Assembly (NCBI RefSeq): GCF_028737215.1
Contig: NZ_JAQZAM010000003.1
Coordinates: 1 to 64,000, forward strand
Source of the DNA: Actinomycetospora chibensis
Lineage (GTDB): Bacteria; Actinomycetota; Actinomycetes; Mycobacteriales; Pseudonocardiaceae
Length of the DNA: 64,000 bases
Direction: 5' to 3'
The position numbers and the translations under genes were made by a program. Of this stretch, positions 11,332 through 22,556 are shown one piece after another; position 1 is the first letter of the stretch, and the number at the start of each line of letters is the position of its first letter. The notes under the pieces were generated by a model. The model made no database searches, was not told the origin of the DNA, and worked only from the letters and a program-made list of their open reading frames with translations.

Positions 11332-12036
11332 TCAGCCGAGGTTCGCGCGCAGGAAGTCGCGCGTGGCGCTCCAGGCCTTGAGGGCCTGCTCGGGGTCGTA
11401 GGTGCCGAGCAGGTTCTCGTCGTTGAAGAAGGCGTGGTCGGACGGGTAGAGGCGGAAGTCCGGGCGGACGCCCGACTCCTTCTCGATCCGCTCGGCGAGG
11501 TCCTCGACGGCCTCCGGCGGCGCCATCTCGTCGTCCTCGCCGAAGTGGCCGAGGAGCGGGGCGGAGAGGTTCTCGAAGCTGGGGTAGTCCTCGCCCAGCA
11601 CGCCGTAGAACGGCACCGCCGCACCGATCTTGTCGCCCTGCTGCGCGGCGAGGACCAGCACGAACCCGCCGCCCATGCAGAAGCCGACCGCACCCACCTT
11701 GTCGCCGGTGACGGCTTCGTGCGCGAGCAAGTAGTCGACGGCGCCGCCGAGATCGGTCGCGGCCTGCTCGACGGGCAGCTCCTGCATGAGGCGGCCCGCC
11801 TCGTCGGAGTCGTGGGTGGTCGTGCCGCCGTAGAGGTCGGGGGCCAGTGCGACGAAGCCCTCGGCCGCGAGGCGGTTGGTCACGTCGGCGATGTGGCTGG
11901 TGAGGCCCCACCACTCCTGGATGACCACGACACCGGGCCCGGAGCCGGACTCGGGGAGGGCCAGGTACCCGTGGGCGGTCCGTCCGTTGCTGGGGAAGGA
12001 GACGTTCTGGAGCGGGTTCTCGGCCATACGGGCCAT
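11332..12036 (-). CDS. Dienelactone hydrolase family protein
   Basis: This 234-residue alpha/beta hydrolase has the DLH family Cys-Asp-His triad: the nucleophile Cys in VGFCMGGG (~120), Asp in FGEDDEMA (~170) and His in PSDHAFFND (~203). The N-terminal VVVIQEWWGLTSHI carries the conserved oxyanion-region EWWG. The family hydrolyses cyclic lactones such as dienelactone; the substrate here is unknown. Either Met1 (12036) or Met4 (12027) could start the protein. The globin stop lies 2 nt upstream, so mscS, globin and this gene probably form one minus-strand operon. Confidence 0.9.
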   Translation of the reverse strand: MARMAENPLQNVSFPSNGRTAHGYLALPESGSGPGVVVIQEWWGLTSHIADVTNRLAAEGFVALAPDLYGGTTTHDSDEAGRLMQELPVEQAATDLGGAVDYLLAHEAVTGDKVGAVGFCMGGGFVLVLAAQQGDKIGAAVPFYGVLGEDYPSFENLSAPLLGHFGEDDEMAPPEAVEDLAERIEKESGVRPDFRLYPSDHAFFNDENLLGTYDPEQALKAWSATRDFLRANLG

Positions 12037-12037
12037 C

Positions 12038-12436
12038 TCACCAGGTCTTGTTCATCATGCTCGTGGCAGCCATCTCGAAGTACTCCCACATCTGCCGGCG
12101 GCGCTCCTCGGGGAGGTTCGCCTCGTCCACGGCGACGCGCATGCACCGCAGCCACGCGTCCCGCTCGAGGGGGCCGATGGCGAACGGGCCGTGCCGCATC
12201 CGCAGCCGCGGGTGTCCACGCTGGTGGGAATAGGTCTGCGGGCCGCCCCAGTACTGCTCGAGGAACATCAGCAGGCGCACCTCGGCCGGGCCCAGGTCCT
12301 CCTCGGGGTAGAGGGGACGCAGGACCGGGTCGTCGGCGACCTGCTCGTAGAAGCGGTGCACGATCGCCACGAAGGTCTCGTGCCCGCCCACGGCGTCGTA
12401 GAAGGTCTCGGGCCGTCCGGCCTGCGGTGCACTCAC
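12038..12436 (-). CDS. glbO: Truncated hemoglobin, group II (GlbO type)
   Basis: This 132-residue protein is close in size to mycobacterial HbO. It shows [12 protein letters not shown] (A/B helices), [16 protein letters not shown], and [20 protein letters not shown], whose Tyr-Trp-Gly-Gly and H-x-R features are typical of group II globins. It ends [15 protein letters not shown]. The proximal haem His is within RMRHGPF. It binds haem and O2 or NO. The GTG at 12436 is the start that trims to the family N-terminus; the frame is open far upstream without other support. It sits between mscS and the hydrolase gene. Confidence 0.92.
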   Translation of the reverse strand: MSAPQAGRPETFYDAVGGHETFVAIVHRFYEQVADDPVLRPLYPEEDLGPAEVRLLMFLEQYWGGPQTYSHQRGHPRLRMRHGPFAIGPLERDAWLRCMRVAVDEANLPEERRRQMWEYFEMAATSMMNKTW

Positions 12437-12468
12437 CCCACCACGGTCCCAGATCCCGTCCCGGACCG

Positions 12469-13548
12469 TCAGACCGCCGGGGTGCCGGGGCCCGCGACGC
12501 CGGGGCGGCCGCCGAACGGGTACGGGGCCGGCACGCCGGCGTCGTCGAGAGCGGTCTTGACCTCGGCGGCGACGGCACGCTGCACCGCCCACTGCTCGCC
12601 CGGGCGGGTCCGGATGGTCAGGCGCATGAGGACGCCCTCGGCGGTGACCGACTGGACGCCGAGCATCTCGGGCGGCGCGATCACCTTGCTCGCGATCTTC
12701 GGTTCGGCGCACTCGGCGTTGGCGGCCCGCTCGGCGATCTCGAGGGCGTCGTCGACGTCCGCCGAGTGCCCGACGGGGATGTCGACGACGGCCACGGAGA
12801 AGCCCTGGCTGGAGTTGCCGACGCGCAGCACCTCGCCGTTGCGGACGTACCAGACGGTGCCGGCGATGTCCCGCAGCGTCGTCACACGCAGGCCGACGGC
12901 CTCGACGGTGCCGGTGGCCTCGCCGAGGTCGACGACGTCGCCGACGCCGTACTGGTCCTCGAGCATCATGAAGATGCCGGACAGGAAGTCGCGCACGAGG
13001 TTCTGGGCACCGAAACCGATGGCCACACCGACGATGCCGGCCGACGCGATGATCGGGGCGAGGTTCACCCCGAACTCGCCCAGGATCAGCACGAAGGCCA
13101 CGCCGTAGATCAGGATCGTCGAGAACGACCGCAGCACGGAGCCGATCGCCTGCGCGCGCTGCGTGCGGCGCTCGACCATGAGCGGGGCGGCGTCGCGCAG
13201 GGTGCGCACCGCGCGGTCGCGCAGGGGCCGCAGCAGCGTCGGGACCCGTCCCTCGCCGGCGCCGCTGGTCAGGCGGTGGATCGCGCGGTGCACCGCGTGG
13301 CGCAGGATCACCGCGACGACGATGATCAGGAGGACGACGACGGCGTGCGCGAACAGCTCGTCGGCGGACCGGGACAGCCAGTCGGTCTGCGTGAGCCGGT
13401 AGACGCGGGCACACAGCGAGCCCTGGTCGGCCGCGCACGCGGGCGCCTCGGGCGGGATCGCGCTCGAGAGCGGGTTCTCCAGGAAGTCCGAGGGCGCCGG
13501 CGCGGGGCTGCTCGGGGCCGGTGGCGGTGTCGGGGGCGGCACGGTCAC
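12469..13548 (-). CDS. Mechanosensitive ion channel, MscS family
   Basis: This 359-residue membrane protein has a Pro-rich N-terminus (1-50), one clear TM helix ([14 protein letters not shown], ~68-82), then TM2/TM3 with [17 protein letters not shown] and the pore helix [20 protein letters not shown]. The beta domain follows ([19 protein letters not shown]), then the alpha/beta C-terminal domain. Only about three TM segments are seen, as in MscS. It releases solutes on hypo-osmotic shock. A TAGCGT -10 lies 8 nt before GTG 13548, so the transcript is nearly leaderless. It is the first gene of the mscS-glbO-DLH run. Confidence 0.9.
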   Translation of the reverse strand: MTVPPPTPPPAPSSPAPAPSDFLENPLSSAIPPEAPACAADQGSLCARVYRLTQTDWLSRSADELFAHAVVVLLIIVVAVILRHAVHRAIHRLTSGAGEGRVPTLLRPLRDRAVRTLRDAAPLMVERRTQRAQAIGSVLRSFSTILIYGVAFVLILGEFGVNLAPIIASAGIVGVAIGFGAQNLVRDFLSGIFMMLEDQYGVGDVVDLGEATGTVEAVGLRVTTLRDIAGTVWYVRNGEVLRVGNSSQGFSVAVVDIPVGHSADVDDALEIAERAANAECAEPKIASKVIAPPEMLGVQSVTAEGVLMRLTIRTRPGEQWAVQRAVAAEVKTALDDAGVPAPYPFGGRPGVAGPGTPAV

Positions 13549-13556
13549 GTTCCCCG

Positions 13557-13562
13557 ACGCTA
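13557..13562 (-). promoter_or_regulatory. -10 element TAGCGT for mscS operon
   Basis: Read on the minus strand, TAGCGT (TANNNT) lies 8 nt before the GTG at 13548 with no Shine-Dalgarno sequence between. This predicts a leader of 1-2 nt. Confidence 0.45.
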
Positions 13563-13690
13563 GAGCACGCGCCGCCGTGCCCCGCCAAGCCCCGACCCTC
13601 CCCGGTCGCCCGCGCGCGGACGATCAGAACACGCGTGCGATCGCGCGGGTTGTGTGGTCGTATAGGACCAACTCCCCGGGAGGTGGTCGT

Positions 13691-14374
13691 GTGCACGAAC
13701 GACAACCCGGCAGCGTGACTCCGCTGGTCAGCGAGGTCCCGCCCACCACGCCGCCGTACGGCGCGTTCGACCCTCCCGACCCCGTCCCCGAACTCTCCCT
13801 CGCTCCCTCGCTCCCGGCCCCGCTCTCCCCGACGCCCTCCCCACCCTCCGCGCCGTCCTGGGGCCGTCGCCGGGTCCTTCTTCTCAACGCCACCTTCGAA
13901 CCGCTCACCGCGCTGCCGCTCCGGCGCGCGATCGTGCTGATGGTCTGCGGCAAGGCCGAGGTGGTCCACGGCGACGCCGCCGGGCTCGTCGTGCACTCGG
14001 CCACCGGCTCGGTCGAGGTCCCCTCGGTGATCCGGCTCCGGACCTACGTGCGCGTGCCCTACCGCGCGCGGGTGCCGCTGACCCGCGCGGCGCTGATGCA
14101 CCGCGACCGCTTCCGGTGCGCCTACTGCGGCGGGCGGGCGGAGACCATCGACCACGTCGTCCCGCGCAGCCGGGGCGGGACGCACACGTGGGAGAACTGC
14201 GTGGCGTGCTGTGCCCGGTGCAACCACCGCAAGGCGGACAAGCTGCTCGCCGAGCTCGGCTGGCCGCTGCGCACCATGCCCACCGCACCGCGGGGCCGGC
14301 ACTGGCGCCTGCTCGCGAGCGTCGTCGACGCCGACCCGCTCTGGCTGCCGTACCTGGGGGAGACGGCTGCCTGA
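13691..14374 (+). CDS. HNH endonuclease family protein
   Basis: This 227-residue protein has a Pro-rich N-terminal tail (to ~60), then [20 protein letters not shown] and a C-terminal HNH module. The module has zinc knuckle C-A-Y-C, the catalytic segment [17 protein letters not shown] (His and Asn), and a second pair C-x2-C in ACCARCN. It matches the widespread actinobacterial HNH proteins (Rv2469c type) whose biological role is unknown. GTG 13691 is chosen for GGGAGGTGG a few bases upstream. It is divergent from mscS. Confidence 0.88.
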   Translation: MHERQPGSVTPLVSEVPPTTPPYGAFDPPDPVPELSLAPSLPAPLSPTPSPPSAPSWGRRRVLLLNATFEPLTALPLRRAIVLMVCGKAEVVHGDAAGLVVHSATGSVEVPSVIRLRTYVRVPYRARVPLTRAALMHRDRFRCAYCGGRAETIDHVVPRSRGGTHTWENCVACCARCNHRKADKLLAELGWPLRTMPTAPRGRHWRLLASVVDADPLWLPYLGETAA

Positions 14375-14410
14375 CACCTCGTGGACTCCTGCGTGCACGA
14401 TGGTGCACCC

Positions 14411-15817
14411 GTGAGCGACCTCCACGAGCTGACCGCCCTCGAGACCGCGGCGGCGGTGCGTCACGGCGAGGTGACCGCCCTCGACGTCGTCGACGCGGCC
14501 CTCGCCCGCGCCGAACGCCTGGGACCCGTGCTCGGGGCGTTCGCGGTGCTGACACCCGACCGGGCCCGGGATGCCGCGCGGGCGCTCGACCGCGCCGGAG
14601 TCGCCGGCGGCGGACCGCTCGCCGGGGTGCCGACGGCGATCAAGGACCTCACCGCGACCGCCGGCGTGCCCACGGCCCGGGGTTCGGTGATCCACGACGG
14701 GGACGTCCCCGCGCGCGACGACGACGTGGTCGGCCTCCTGCGCGCCGCGGGCACGATCAGCATCGGGAAGACGGCGGTCCCCGAGTTCGGCCTGCCCTGC
14801 TACACCGAGCCCGCCGGTGCGCCGCCGGCCGTGACGCCGTGGGACACCACGCGGTCGGCGGGCGGGTCGTCGGGCGGCGCGGCCGCCGCGGTGGCGGCGG
14901 GAATCCTGCCCGTCGCGCACGGCACCGACGGCGGCGGCTCGGTGCGCATCCCGGCGTCCGTGTGCGGGCTGGTCGGGCTCAAGACCACCCGCGGGCGCGT
15001 GCCGGCCGGCCCGGCGGGCGGCGACCCGGCGGGGCTGTCGGTGCACGGCCCGCTCGCCCGCACGGTCGCCGACGCAGCCGCGTTCCTCGACGCGATGACG
15101 ACGTCCGCGCCCGGCGAGCCCTTCGTCCCCGCGCCCCCGCCCGACGGCGGCTTCCTGGGGGCGCTCGCCCGACCCCCGGGGCGGCTGCGGATCGCGTTGG
15201 CCGTCGACGCGCCGCTGGACGGTGCCGTGGTCGACCCCGCCTGCCGTCGCGCCGCGGAGGACACGGCCGCGCTGCTCGCCGAGCTCGGCCACCACGTCGA
15301 GGCGGTGGCGCTGCGCCTGCCCGACGAGGTGGTCGCCGCGTTCCTGACGTTGTGGACGGTGCTCTCGCTCGGTGACCCCGTGGCGCCCGCCGACGAACCC
15401 CGCCTGCAGCCCCTGACCCGCCACCTCCGCGCCCGCGGCCGCGAGGTCGGCGGGTGGGAGGCGATGGCGGCACTGCACACCATCCAGGTGTCGACCCGAG
15501 CGCTGGTGGCCGAGCGGGCGGCGTTCGACGCCGTCCTGACCCCGACCGTCGCGCTGCCGCCCCGCCCGGTCGGGTGGTTCACCGCCGGCGGCGACCCGGC
15601 CGACGACTTCGCGCGCCAGATCGCGTTCACCCCGTGGACCGCGATCGCCAACCTCACCGGTGAGCCCGCGCTCTCCCTGCCGCTGTCGTGGTCGGACGGC
15701 CTGCCGATCGGCGTCTCCCTGCGCGGGCGGCGCAGCGAGGAGGCGGTGCTGCTCGCCCTCGGCGCCGAGGTCGAGGCGGCGCGGCCGTGGGCGCAGCGGC
15801 GCCCGCCCGCGATGTGA
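14411..15817 (+). CDS. Amidase (amidase signature family)
   Basis: This 468-residue amidase-signature enzyme has the Ser-cisSer-Lys triad: Lys in TAIKDL (~78), cis-Ser in [16 protein letters not shown] (~150) and the nucleophile Ser in [13 protein letters not shown] (~172). It hydrolyses an amide of unknown identity; the family includes GatA, but no gatB/gatC is near and the length suits a stand-alone amidase. GTG 14411 is preferred (GATGGT lies 6 nt upstream); GTG 14381 in frame would add ten residues. It ends 60 nt before the small membrane gene. Confidence 0.88.
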   Translation: MSDLHELTALETAAAVRHGEVTALDVVDAALARAERLGPVLGAFAVLTPDRARDAARALDRAGVAGGGPLAGVPTAIKDLTATAGVPTARGSVIHDGDVPARDDDVVGLLRAAGTISIGKTAVPEFGLPCYTEPAGAPPAVTPWDTTRSAGGSSGGAAAAVAAGILPVAHGTDGGGSVRIPASVCGLVGLKTTRGRVPAGPAGGDPAGLSVHGPLARTVADAAAFLDAMTTSAPGEPFVPAPPPDGGFLGALARPPGRLRIALAVDAPLDGAVVDPACRRAAEDTAALLAELGHHVEAVALRLPDEVVAAFLTLWTVLSLGDPVAPADEPRLQPLTRHLRARGREVGGWEAMAALHTIQVSTRALVAERAAFDAVLTPTVALPPRPVGWFTAGGDPADDFARQIAFTPWTAIANLTGEPALSLPLSWSDGLPIGVSLRGRRSEEAVLLALGAEVEAARPWAQRRPPAM

Positions 15818-15863
15818 GGCAGGCCGCGAAGTCCTACGACGGGACGTCGTGGGCCGGATCCAC

Positions 15864-15869
15864 TACGGT
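15864..15869 (+). promoter_or_regulatory. -10 element TACGGT for leaderless small membrane gene
   Basis: TACGGT ends 7 nt before GTG 15877. This is the recurrent geometry of leaderless genes in the window. Confidence 0.55.
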
Positions 15870-15876
15870 GCTGCGC

Positions 15877-16131
15877 GTGAGCCCGCTGACCACCTTCCTG
15901 CTCTACGGGGTGACCTCGCTCGGGGGGATCGCTCTGATCACCGCCATGACCCTCGTCCGCCCTCCCTCGCGCGGCGCCCGCTACCGCTCCGGCGACGCGT
16001 GGGACCACGAGCCGCTGTGGTGGATGGGCAACCCCCGCGGTTCCGGTGTCCCCGGACCGACCGTCGAGGCCGTGCCCGCCGGTGCGGCCGCCGAGCACAC
16101 CGCCCGAGGAGGCGCTCGTGGCACGTGGTGA
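15877..16131 (+). CDS. Small single-pass membrane protein
   Basis: This 84-residue protein has one N-terminal TM helix (TFLLYGVTSLGGIALITAMT, residues ~4-23) and a short cytoplasmic or extracellular tail with RYRSGDAWDHEPLWWMGNP. The tail motif is conserved in actinobacterial proteins that accompany DUF5130 genes, as far as I recall; its function is unknown. The leaderless GTG start is set by TACGGT at 15864. It overlaps the DUF5130 gene by 14 nt, so the two are probably coupled. Confidence 0.78.
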   Translation: MSPLTTFLLYGVTSLGGIALITAMTLVRPPSRGARYRSGDAWDHEPLWWMGNPRGSGVPGPTVEAVPAGAAAEHTARGGARGTW

Positions 16132-16648
16132 GGTCGTTCCCACCAGGCAGGACGCGCCGGGCGAGACCACTCGGCGCAGCGGTACTCCCGGGATGCTCGA
16201 GGACCCCGTCTACGGGGAGGCGCGCGTCGCGACGCTGTCCGGCCGCATCTCCGAGGCCACCGACGTGCTCGCCGAGGACTCGCGCACCCCGTTCACCCCG
16301 TCCCAGCTCTCGCGGCTCGACGAGGCGCTCACGCTCGCCGCGCGCGAGTCCGGGCTGCTGTTCACGCTCTGGATCGGGGCCTTGGGCCCCCGCTCCCGCG
16401 AGCGGGCCGAGGAGCTCCACGCCTCGCTCGGCGACAGCGCGGCCGAGGCGGTCGTGGTCGCCGTGTCCCCCGGCGAGCGCGTCGTCGAGATCGTCACCGG
16501 AGCCGAGTCCAGCCGCCGCATCGACGACCGCGGCGCCAAGCTCGCGGTGATGAGCATGGTCGCGTCGTTCAAGGAGTCCGACCTCGTCGGCGGGATCGTC
16601 GAGGGCGTCACCATGCTCGCCGACCAGGCGGGTGCCGCGCACCACTAG
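16118..16648 (+). CDS. DUF5130 (TPM-like) family protein
   Basis: This 176-residue protein has the TPM-like core LDEALTLAARESGLLFTLWI, then VVVAVSPGERVVEIVTG and a C-terminal helix LVGGIVEGVTMLADQ. TPM/DUF5130 domains are predicted phosphatase-like or structural; no catalytic activity is established for this subgroup. GTG 16118 is fixed by GAGGAGG at 16106-16112 and lies within the end of the preceding gene. It is convergent with pepN across a long hairpin. It corresponds to Rv2468c in gene order, from memory. Confidence 0.82.
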   Translation: MARGEVVPTRQDAPGETTRRSGTPGMLEDPVYGEARVATLSGRISEATDVLAEDSRTPFTPSQLSRLDEALTLAARESGLLFTLWIGALGPRSRERAEELHASLGDSAAEAVVVAVSPGERVVEIVTGAESSRRIDDRGAKLAVMSMVASFKESDLVGGIVEGVTMLADQAGAAHH

Positions 16649-16670
16649 GCCGCTCGGCGCAGCCCCCTGA

Positions 16671-16725
16671 ACGAACGAACGGCGCTTTCGTTGCATCGGA
16701 TGCAGCGAAAGCGCCGTTCGTTCGT
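16671..16725. terminator. Very long bidirectional hairpin between convergent genes
   Basis: Two 26-base arms (16671-16696 and 16700-16725) pair over their full length except for one G-T wobble, around a 3-base loop. The arms contain ACGAACGAACGG and GCTTTCG. It sits between the DUF5130 gene and pepN stops, so it can terminate both. It is far longer than a normal intrinsic terminator and lacks a clear U-tract. Confidence 0.75.
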
Positions 16726-16737
16726 CGGGACCGGGCC

Positions 16738-19329
<2,592 letters not shown>

Positions 19330-19414
19330 GACGCCACCCTAGGCGGTCGGGAACATCACCGGCCCTGCCGTCGGTTGCCCCGGTGAGACTCTCTGGAAGG
19401 GGAACCCGATCGCC

Positions 19415-20023
19415 ATGGCTGAGAAGACCCGCGTCGACTTCTGGTTCGACCCGCTGTGCCCGTTCGCCTGGATCACCTCGCGCTGGATGCTCGAGGTCGA
19501 GAAGGTGCGTGACGTCGAGACCCACTGGCACGTCATGAGCCTCGCCGTCCTCAACGAGGGCCGGGACCTGCCCGAGGAGTACGCCGAGATGATGAAGAAG
19601 GCGTGGGGCCCGGTCCGCGTCGCCATCGCCGCGGCACAGCAGAAGGGCGACGAGGTCCTCGCGCCGCTCTACACCGCGATGGGCACCGAGATCCACAACA
19701 ACGACAACAAGGACTTCGACGACGTCATCCCGAAGGCGCTCGCCGAGGTCGGCCTCGACGCCTCTCTCGCCCAGGCCGCGTACTCCGACGAGTACGACGA
19801 GGCGCTGAAGAAGAGCCACCACGAGGGCATGGACCCGGTGGGCATGGACGTCGGCACCCCGGTGATCCACGTCGACGGTTCGGCCTACTTCGGCCCCGTC
19901 CTGACCCGCATCCCCCGGGGGGAGCAGGCCGGCACGATCTTCGACGGCGCCAAGCTCCTCGCGGGCTACGAGTACTTCTACGAGCTCAAGCGCACGCGCG
20001 ACACCGAGCTGAAGTTCGACTGA
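19415..20023 (+). CDS. DsbA family (thioredoxin-fold) protein, mycothiol-related Rv2466c type
   Basis: This 202-residue DsbA/2-hydroxychromene-isomerase-like thioredoxin-fold protein begins [20 protein letters not shown]. The active-site motif is C-P-F-A, with one Cys only; M. tuberculosis Rv2466c has C-P-W-C. The cis-Pro segment is [10 protein letters not shown] (~150). Rv2466c is a mycothiol-dependent nitroreductase; with a single Cys this protein could still form a mycothiol mixed disulfide or act as a transferase, which is my inference. GGAAGGGG upstream supports the ATG. It diverges from pepN. Confidence 0.87.
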   Translation: MAEKTRVDFWFDPLCPFAWITSRWMLEVEKVRDVETHWHVMSLAVLNEGRDLPEEYAEMMKKAWGPVRVAIAAAQQKGDEVLAPLYTAMGTEIHNNDNKDFDDVIPKALAEVGLDASLAQAAYSDEYDEALKKSHHEGMDPVGMDVGTPVIHVDGSAYFGPVLTRIPRGEQAGTIFDGAKLLAGYEYFYELKRTRDTELKFD

Positions 20024-20030
20024 GCCCCGG

Positions 20031-20057
20031 GCGCCGGCGTCACATCGACGCCGGCGC
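20031..20057. terminator. Convergent terminator hairpin
   Basis: GCGCCGGCGT (20031-20040) pairs exactly with ACGCCGGCGC (20048-20057). It overlaps the last codons of the dioxygenase gene and follows the DsbA-like gene. Confidence 0.6.
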
Positions 20058-20939
20058 GGACTCGTTCTGCTGCAGCGCGAACAGGCTCGTGTAGCCGCCG
20101 GACCAGTCCGGCGGGATCAGGCACGGGCGCTGGTCGTGGTGCGCCCAGCGGGCCCGTTGCCCGCGGACGACCTCCTCGGCGTGGCTCGAGGGCAGGGGGT
20201 TCGCGGTGTAGGGCATGGCGTCGGCGGCCTTGTAGACGTTCAGCAGCAGCGGGCGGCCGATGGGTGAGTCGTTCGCCGCCGAGTGGTGCGCGGTGCGGCA
20301 GTTGTGGATCGTCACCGAGCCGGCGGGGCCGGGCAGGTAGACGGTCCGTGTGGTGTCGAGGCCGGCGGCGTCGCGCGCGGAGAGCGCCCCCGCCCAGGCG
20401 CCGTCGTCGCCGTAGAGGTCGTACAGCGGGCCGTCGTGGCTACCGGGCAGGACGCCGAGCGGGCCCTGCTCCATGCCGCAGTCGTACAGGTACGTCCCGA
20501 ACGTCAGCGGCGTGTAGTTCGTGTGCGGCCAGTACTGGATGTCCTGGTGCCACTTGACCTCCGCGCCGCCGCGGGCCCACTTGAAGTTGAGCTTCGAGTG
20601 GTGGAAGGCGACGTCGGGCCCGACGAGGTCGGCCGCGACGTCGGCGAGCAGCGAGTCCCGGGCGTAGGCCCAGTAGTCCGCGTGCTGGTCGACCGGGCTG
20701 GTGACCCGGCGCAGACGTGGTGCGTCGGCCGTGTGGTCGGGCTCGAGGTCGAAGACGCGGTCGGAGGCACGGAGCATGCGGCTGCGCTCGACCATCTCGT
20801 CGGTGGCCGCGCGAAGGCGCACCAGCCACTCGTCGGGGATGAGCCGCTCGAGCAGGAGGTAGCCGTTCTCCCAGTACGACTCGCGCTGCTCCTCGGTGAC
20901 GACCTTCGCGGGCGTTTGCCGGATCTCGTCGATGAGCAT
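20040..20939 (-). CDS. Phytanoyl-CoA dioxygenase (PhyH) family protein
   Basis: This 299-residue Fe(II)/2-oxoglutarate-dependent oxygenase has the iron facial triad: H-x-D in VKWHQDIQYWPH (~133), with the distal His in VTIHNCRTAHHS (~225) and an Arg after it for 2-oxoglutarate. The N-terminus has the family helix EQRESYWENGYLLLERLIP. It hydroxylates an unknown small molecule. ATG 20939 has GGAGG about 5 nt upstream. It diverges from the aldehyde dehydrogenase gene across 108 bp, so the two may share regulation and act in sequence (hydroxylation, then oxidation of an aldehyde). Confidence 0.87.
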   Translation of the reverse strand: MLIDEIRQTPAKVVTEEQRESYWENGYLLLERLIPDEWLVRLRAATDEMVERSRMLRASDRVFDLEPDHTADAPRLRRVTSPVDQHADYWAYARDSLLADVAADLVGPDVAFHHSKLNFKWARGGAEVKWHQDIQYWPHTNYTPLTFGTYLYDCGMEQGPLGVLPGSHDGPLYDLYGDDGAWAGALSARDAAGLDTTRTVYLPGPAGSVTIHNCRTAHHSAANDSPIGRPLLLNVYKAADAMPYTANPLPSSHAEEVVRGQRARWAHHDQRPCLIPPDWSGGYTSLFALQQNESAPASM

Positions 20940-21047
20940 GGGGGCCTCCACCTGTGTGTCCGTGCTCACACGGTAGGTCAGACGAGCGGGCACGTCGCCC
21001 CGTCGGGCAGGGTGGGGGGCGAACCCCACCGACTCGGAGGCACGGCG

Positions 21048-22472
21048 ATGACGACCGGTACGGACACCCTGTCGCGGCACTGGATCGACGGGGCCTGGCA
21101 GGAGGGTTCCGGGTCGATCGCGGTGGTCAATCCCGCGACCGGCGACACCCTCGCCGAGGTCCCGGCGGCGGGCACGGCCGAGGTCGACGCCGCCGTGCAG
21201 GCCGCCCGTCGGGCCTTCCCCGCCTGGGCGGCCCGGCCGCTGGCCGATCGGGTGGCGGCGCTGACGGCGATCCGCGAGGGCATCAAGGCTCGCAGCGCCG
21301 AGATCGCCGCGTCGATCACCGCGGAGATGGGCTCGCCCACGAAGTTCGCGAGCACGGTGCAGACCGGCATGCCGATGGCGACGTCCAAGGGCATCATCGG
21401 GCTGGCGCAGTCGTTCCCGTGGACCGAGGAGATCGGCAACTCGCTGGTCGTGCGCGAGCCGATCGGCGTCGTCGGGGCCGTGACGCCCTGGAACTACCCG
21501 CTGCACCAGGTGGTCGCCAAGGTCGCGCCGGCGCTGGTCGCGGGCTGCACGATCGTGCTCAAGCCCAGCGAGGTCGCCCCGCTGACCGCGAGCATCCTCG
21601 CCGAGATCACCGCCGAGGCCGGCCTGCCACCCGGCGTCTTCAACGTCGTGCACGGCACCGGGCCCGAGGCCGGTGAGGCGCTGGCGAAGCACCCGGACGT
21701 CGACATGGTGTCGTTCACAGGCTCGGTGGCCGCCGGCCGTCGGGTGCAGGAGGTCGCCGCGGCCACCGTCAAGCGCGTGGCCCTGGAGCTCGGCGGCAAG
21801 TCCGCCAACATCGTCCTCGACGACGCCGACCTCACCCAGGCCGTCAAGCTCGGCCTCGGCAACTGCTTCATCAACGGTGGCCAGACCTGCACCGCGTGGA
21901 CCCGGCTGCTCGTGCCGGCGTCGCTGCACGACCAGGTGGTCGAGATGGCCGTGGAGCAGTCGGCGAAGTACACCGTCGGTGACCCGACCGAGGAGTCCAC
22001 CCGCATCGGGCCGATGTCCTCGGAGCGGCAGCGCGAGCGCGTCGACGGCTACATCAGCACCGGGGTCTCCGAGGGTGCCGAGCTCGCCGCAGGCGGCCCG
22101 GGACGTCCCGACGGGCTCGCGCACGGCGCCTACGTCCGGCCGACGATCTTCTCCGGCGTGCGCCCGGACATGACGATCGCCCAGGAGGAGATCTTCGGGC
22201 CCGTGCTGTCGGTCATCTCCTACGACACCGAGGACGAGGCCGTCGAGATCGCCAACGCCACCGTCTACGGGCTCGCGGGCGCGGTGTTCGCCGGGTCGCA
22301 GGAGCGCGGCGTCGAGGTCGCGAAGCGCATGCGCACCGGCCAGGTCGACGTCAACGGCGGCGCGTTCAACCCGCTGGCGCCGTTCGGTGGCTACAAGCAG
22401 TCGGGCACCGGCCGCGAGCTCGGGCGCTACGGGCTCGAGGAGTTCCTCGAGATCAAGTCGATCCAGCTGTAG
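21048..22472 (+). CDS. NAD(P)-dependent aldehyde dehydrogenase
   Basis: This 474-residue ALDH superfamily enzyme has VTPWNYPLHQ (~145), KPSEVAPLTA in the cofactor site, FTGSVAAGR, the general base Glu in LELGGKS (~246) and the catalytic Cys in NGGQTCTAWTR (~280). It ends with the conserved GGYKQSGTGRELG. It oxidises an aldehyde to an acid; the substrate is not predictable. ATG 21048 has CGGAGG at 21035-21040. It is divergent from the PhyH-like gene. Confidence 0.93.
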   Translation: MTTGTDTLSRHWIDGAWQEGSGSIAVVNPATGDTLAEVPAAGTAEVDAAVQAARRAFPAWAARPLADRVAALTAIREGIKARSAEIAASITAEMGSPTKFASTVQTGMPMATSKGIIGLAQSFPWTEEIGNSLVVREPIGVVGAVTPWNYPLHQVVAKVAPALVAGCTIVLKPSEVAPLTASILAEITAEAGLPPGVFNVVHGTGPEAGEALAKHPDVDMVSFTGSVAAGRRVQEVAAATVKRVALELGGKSANIVLDDADLTQAVKLGLGNCFINGGQTCTAWTRLLVPASLHDQVVEMAVEQSAKYTVGDPTEESTRIGPMSSERQRERVDGYISTGVSEGAELAAGGPGRPDGLAHGAYVRPTIFSGVRPDMTIAQEEIFGPVLSVISYDTEDEAVEIANATVYGLAGAVFAGSQERGVEVAKRMRTGQVDVNGGAFNPLAPFGGYKQSGTGRELGRYGLEEFLEIKSIQL

Positions 22473-22556
22473 GGGCTCCGCGCTCCGCGCCGGACTCGAC
22501 GATCCGCCCGGAACATGTCGTTCGGCCGTCGACGGCCACGCACGGAAAGCCGCCCG

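Noticed and set aside
13622-13640. Possible LexA/SOS box before the HNH gene (GAACACGCGTGC)
   Set aside because: Only one half-site fits the GAAC-N4-GTTC consensus.
12440-15478. Minus-strand open frame continuing upstream of the globin
   Set aside because: Only the last 132 codons match a family; the rest is opposite the amidase and HNH genes or out of frame with mscS.
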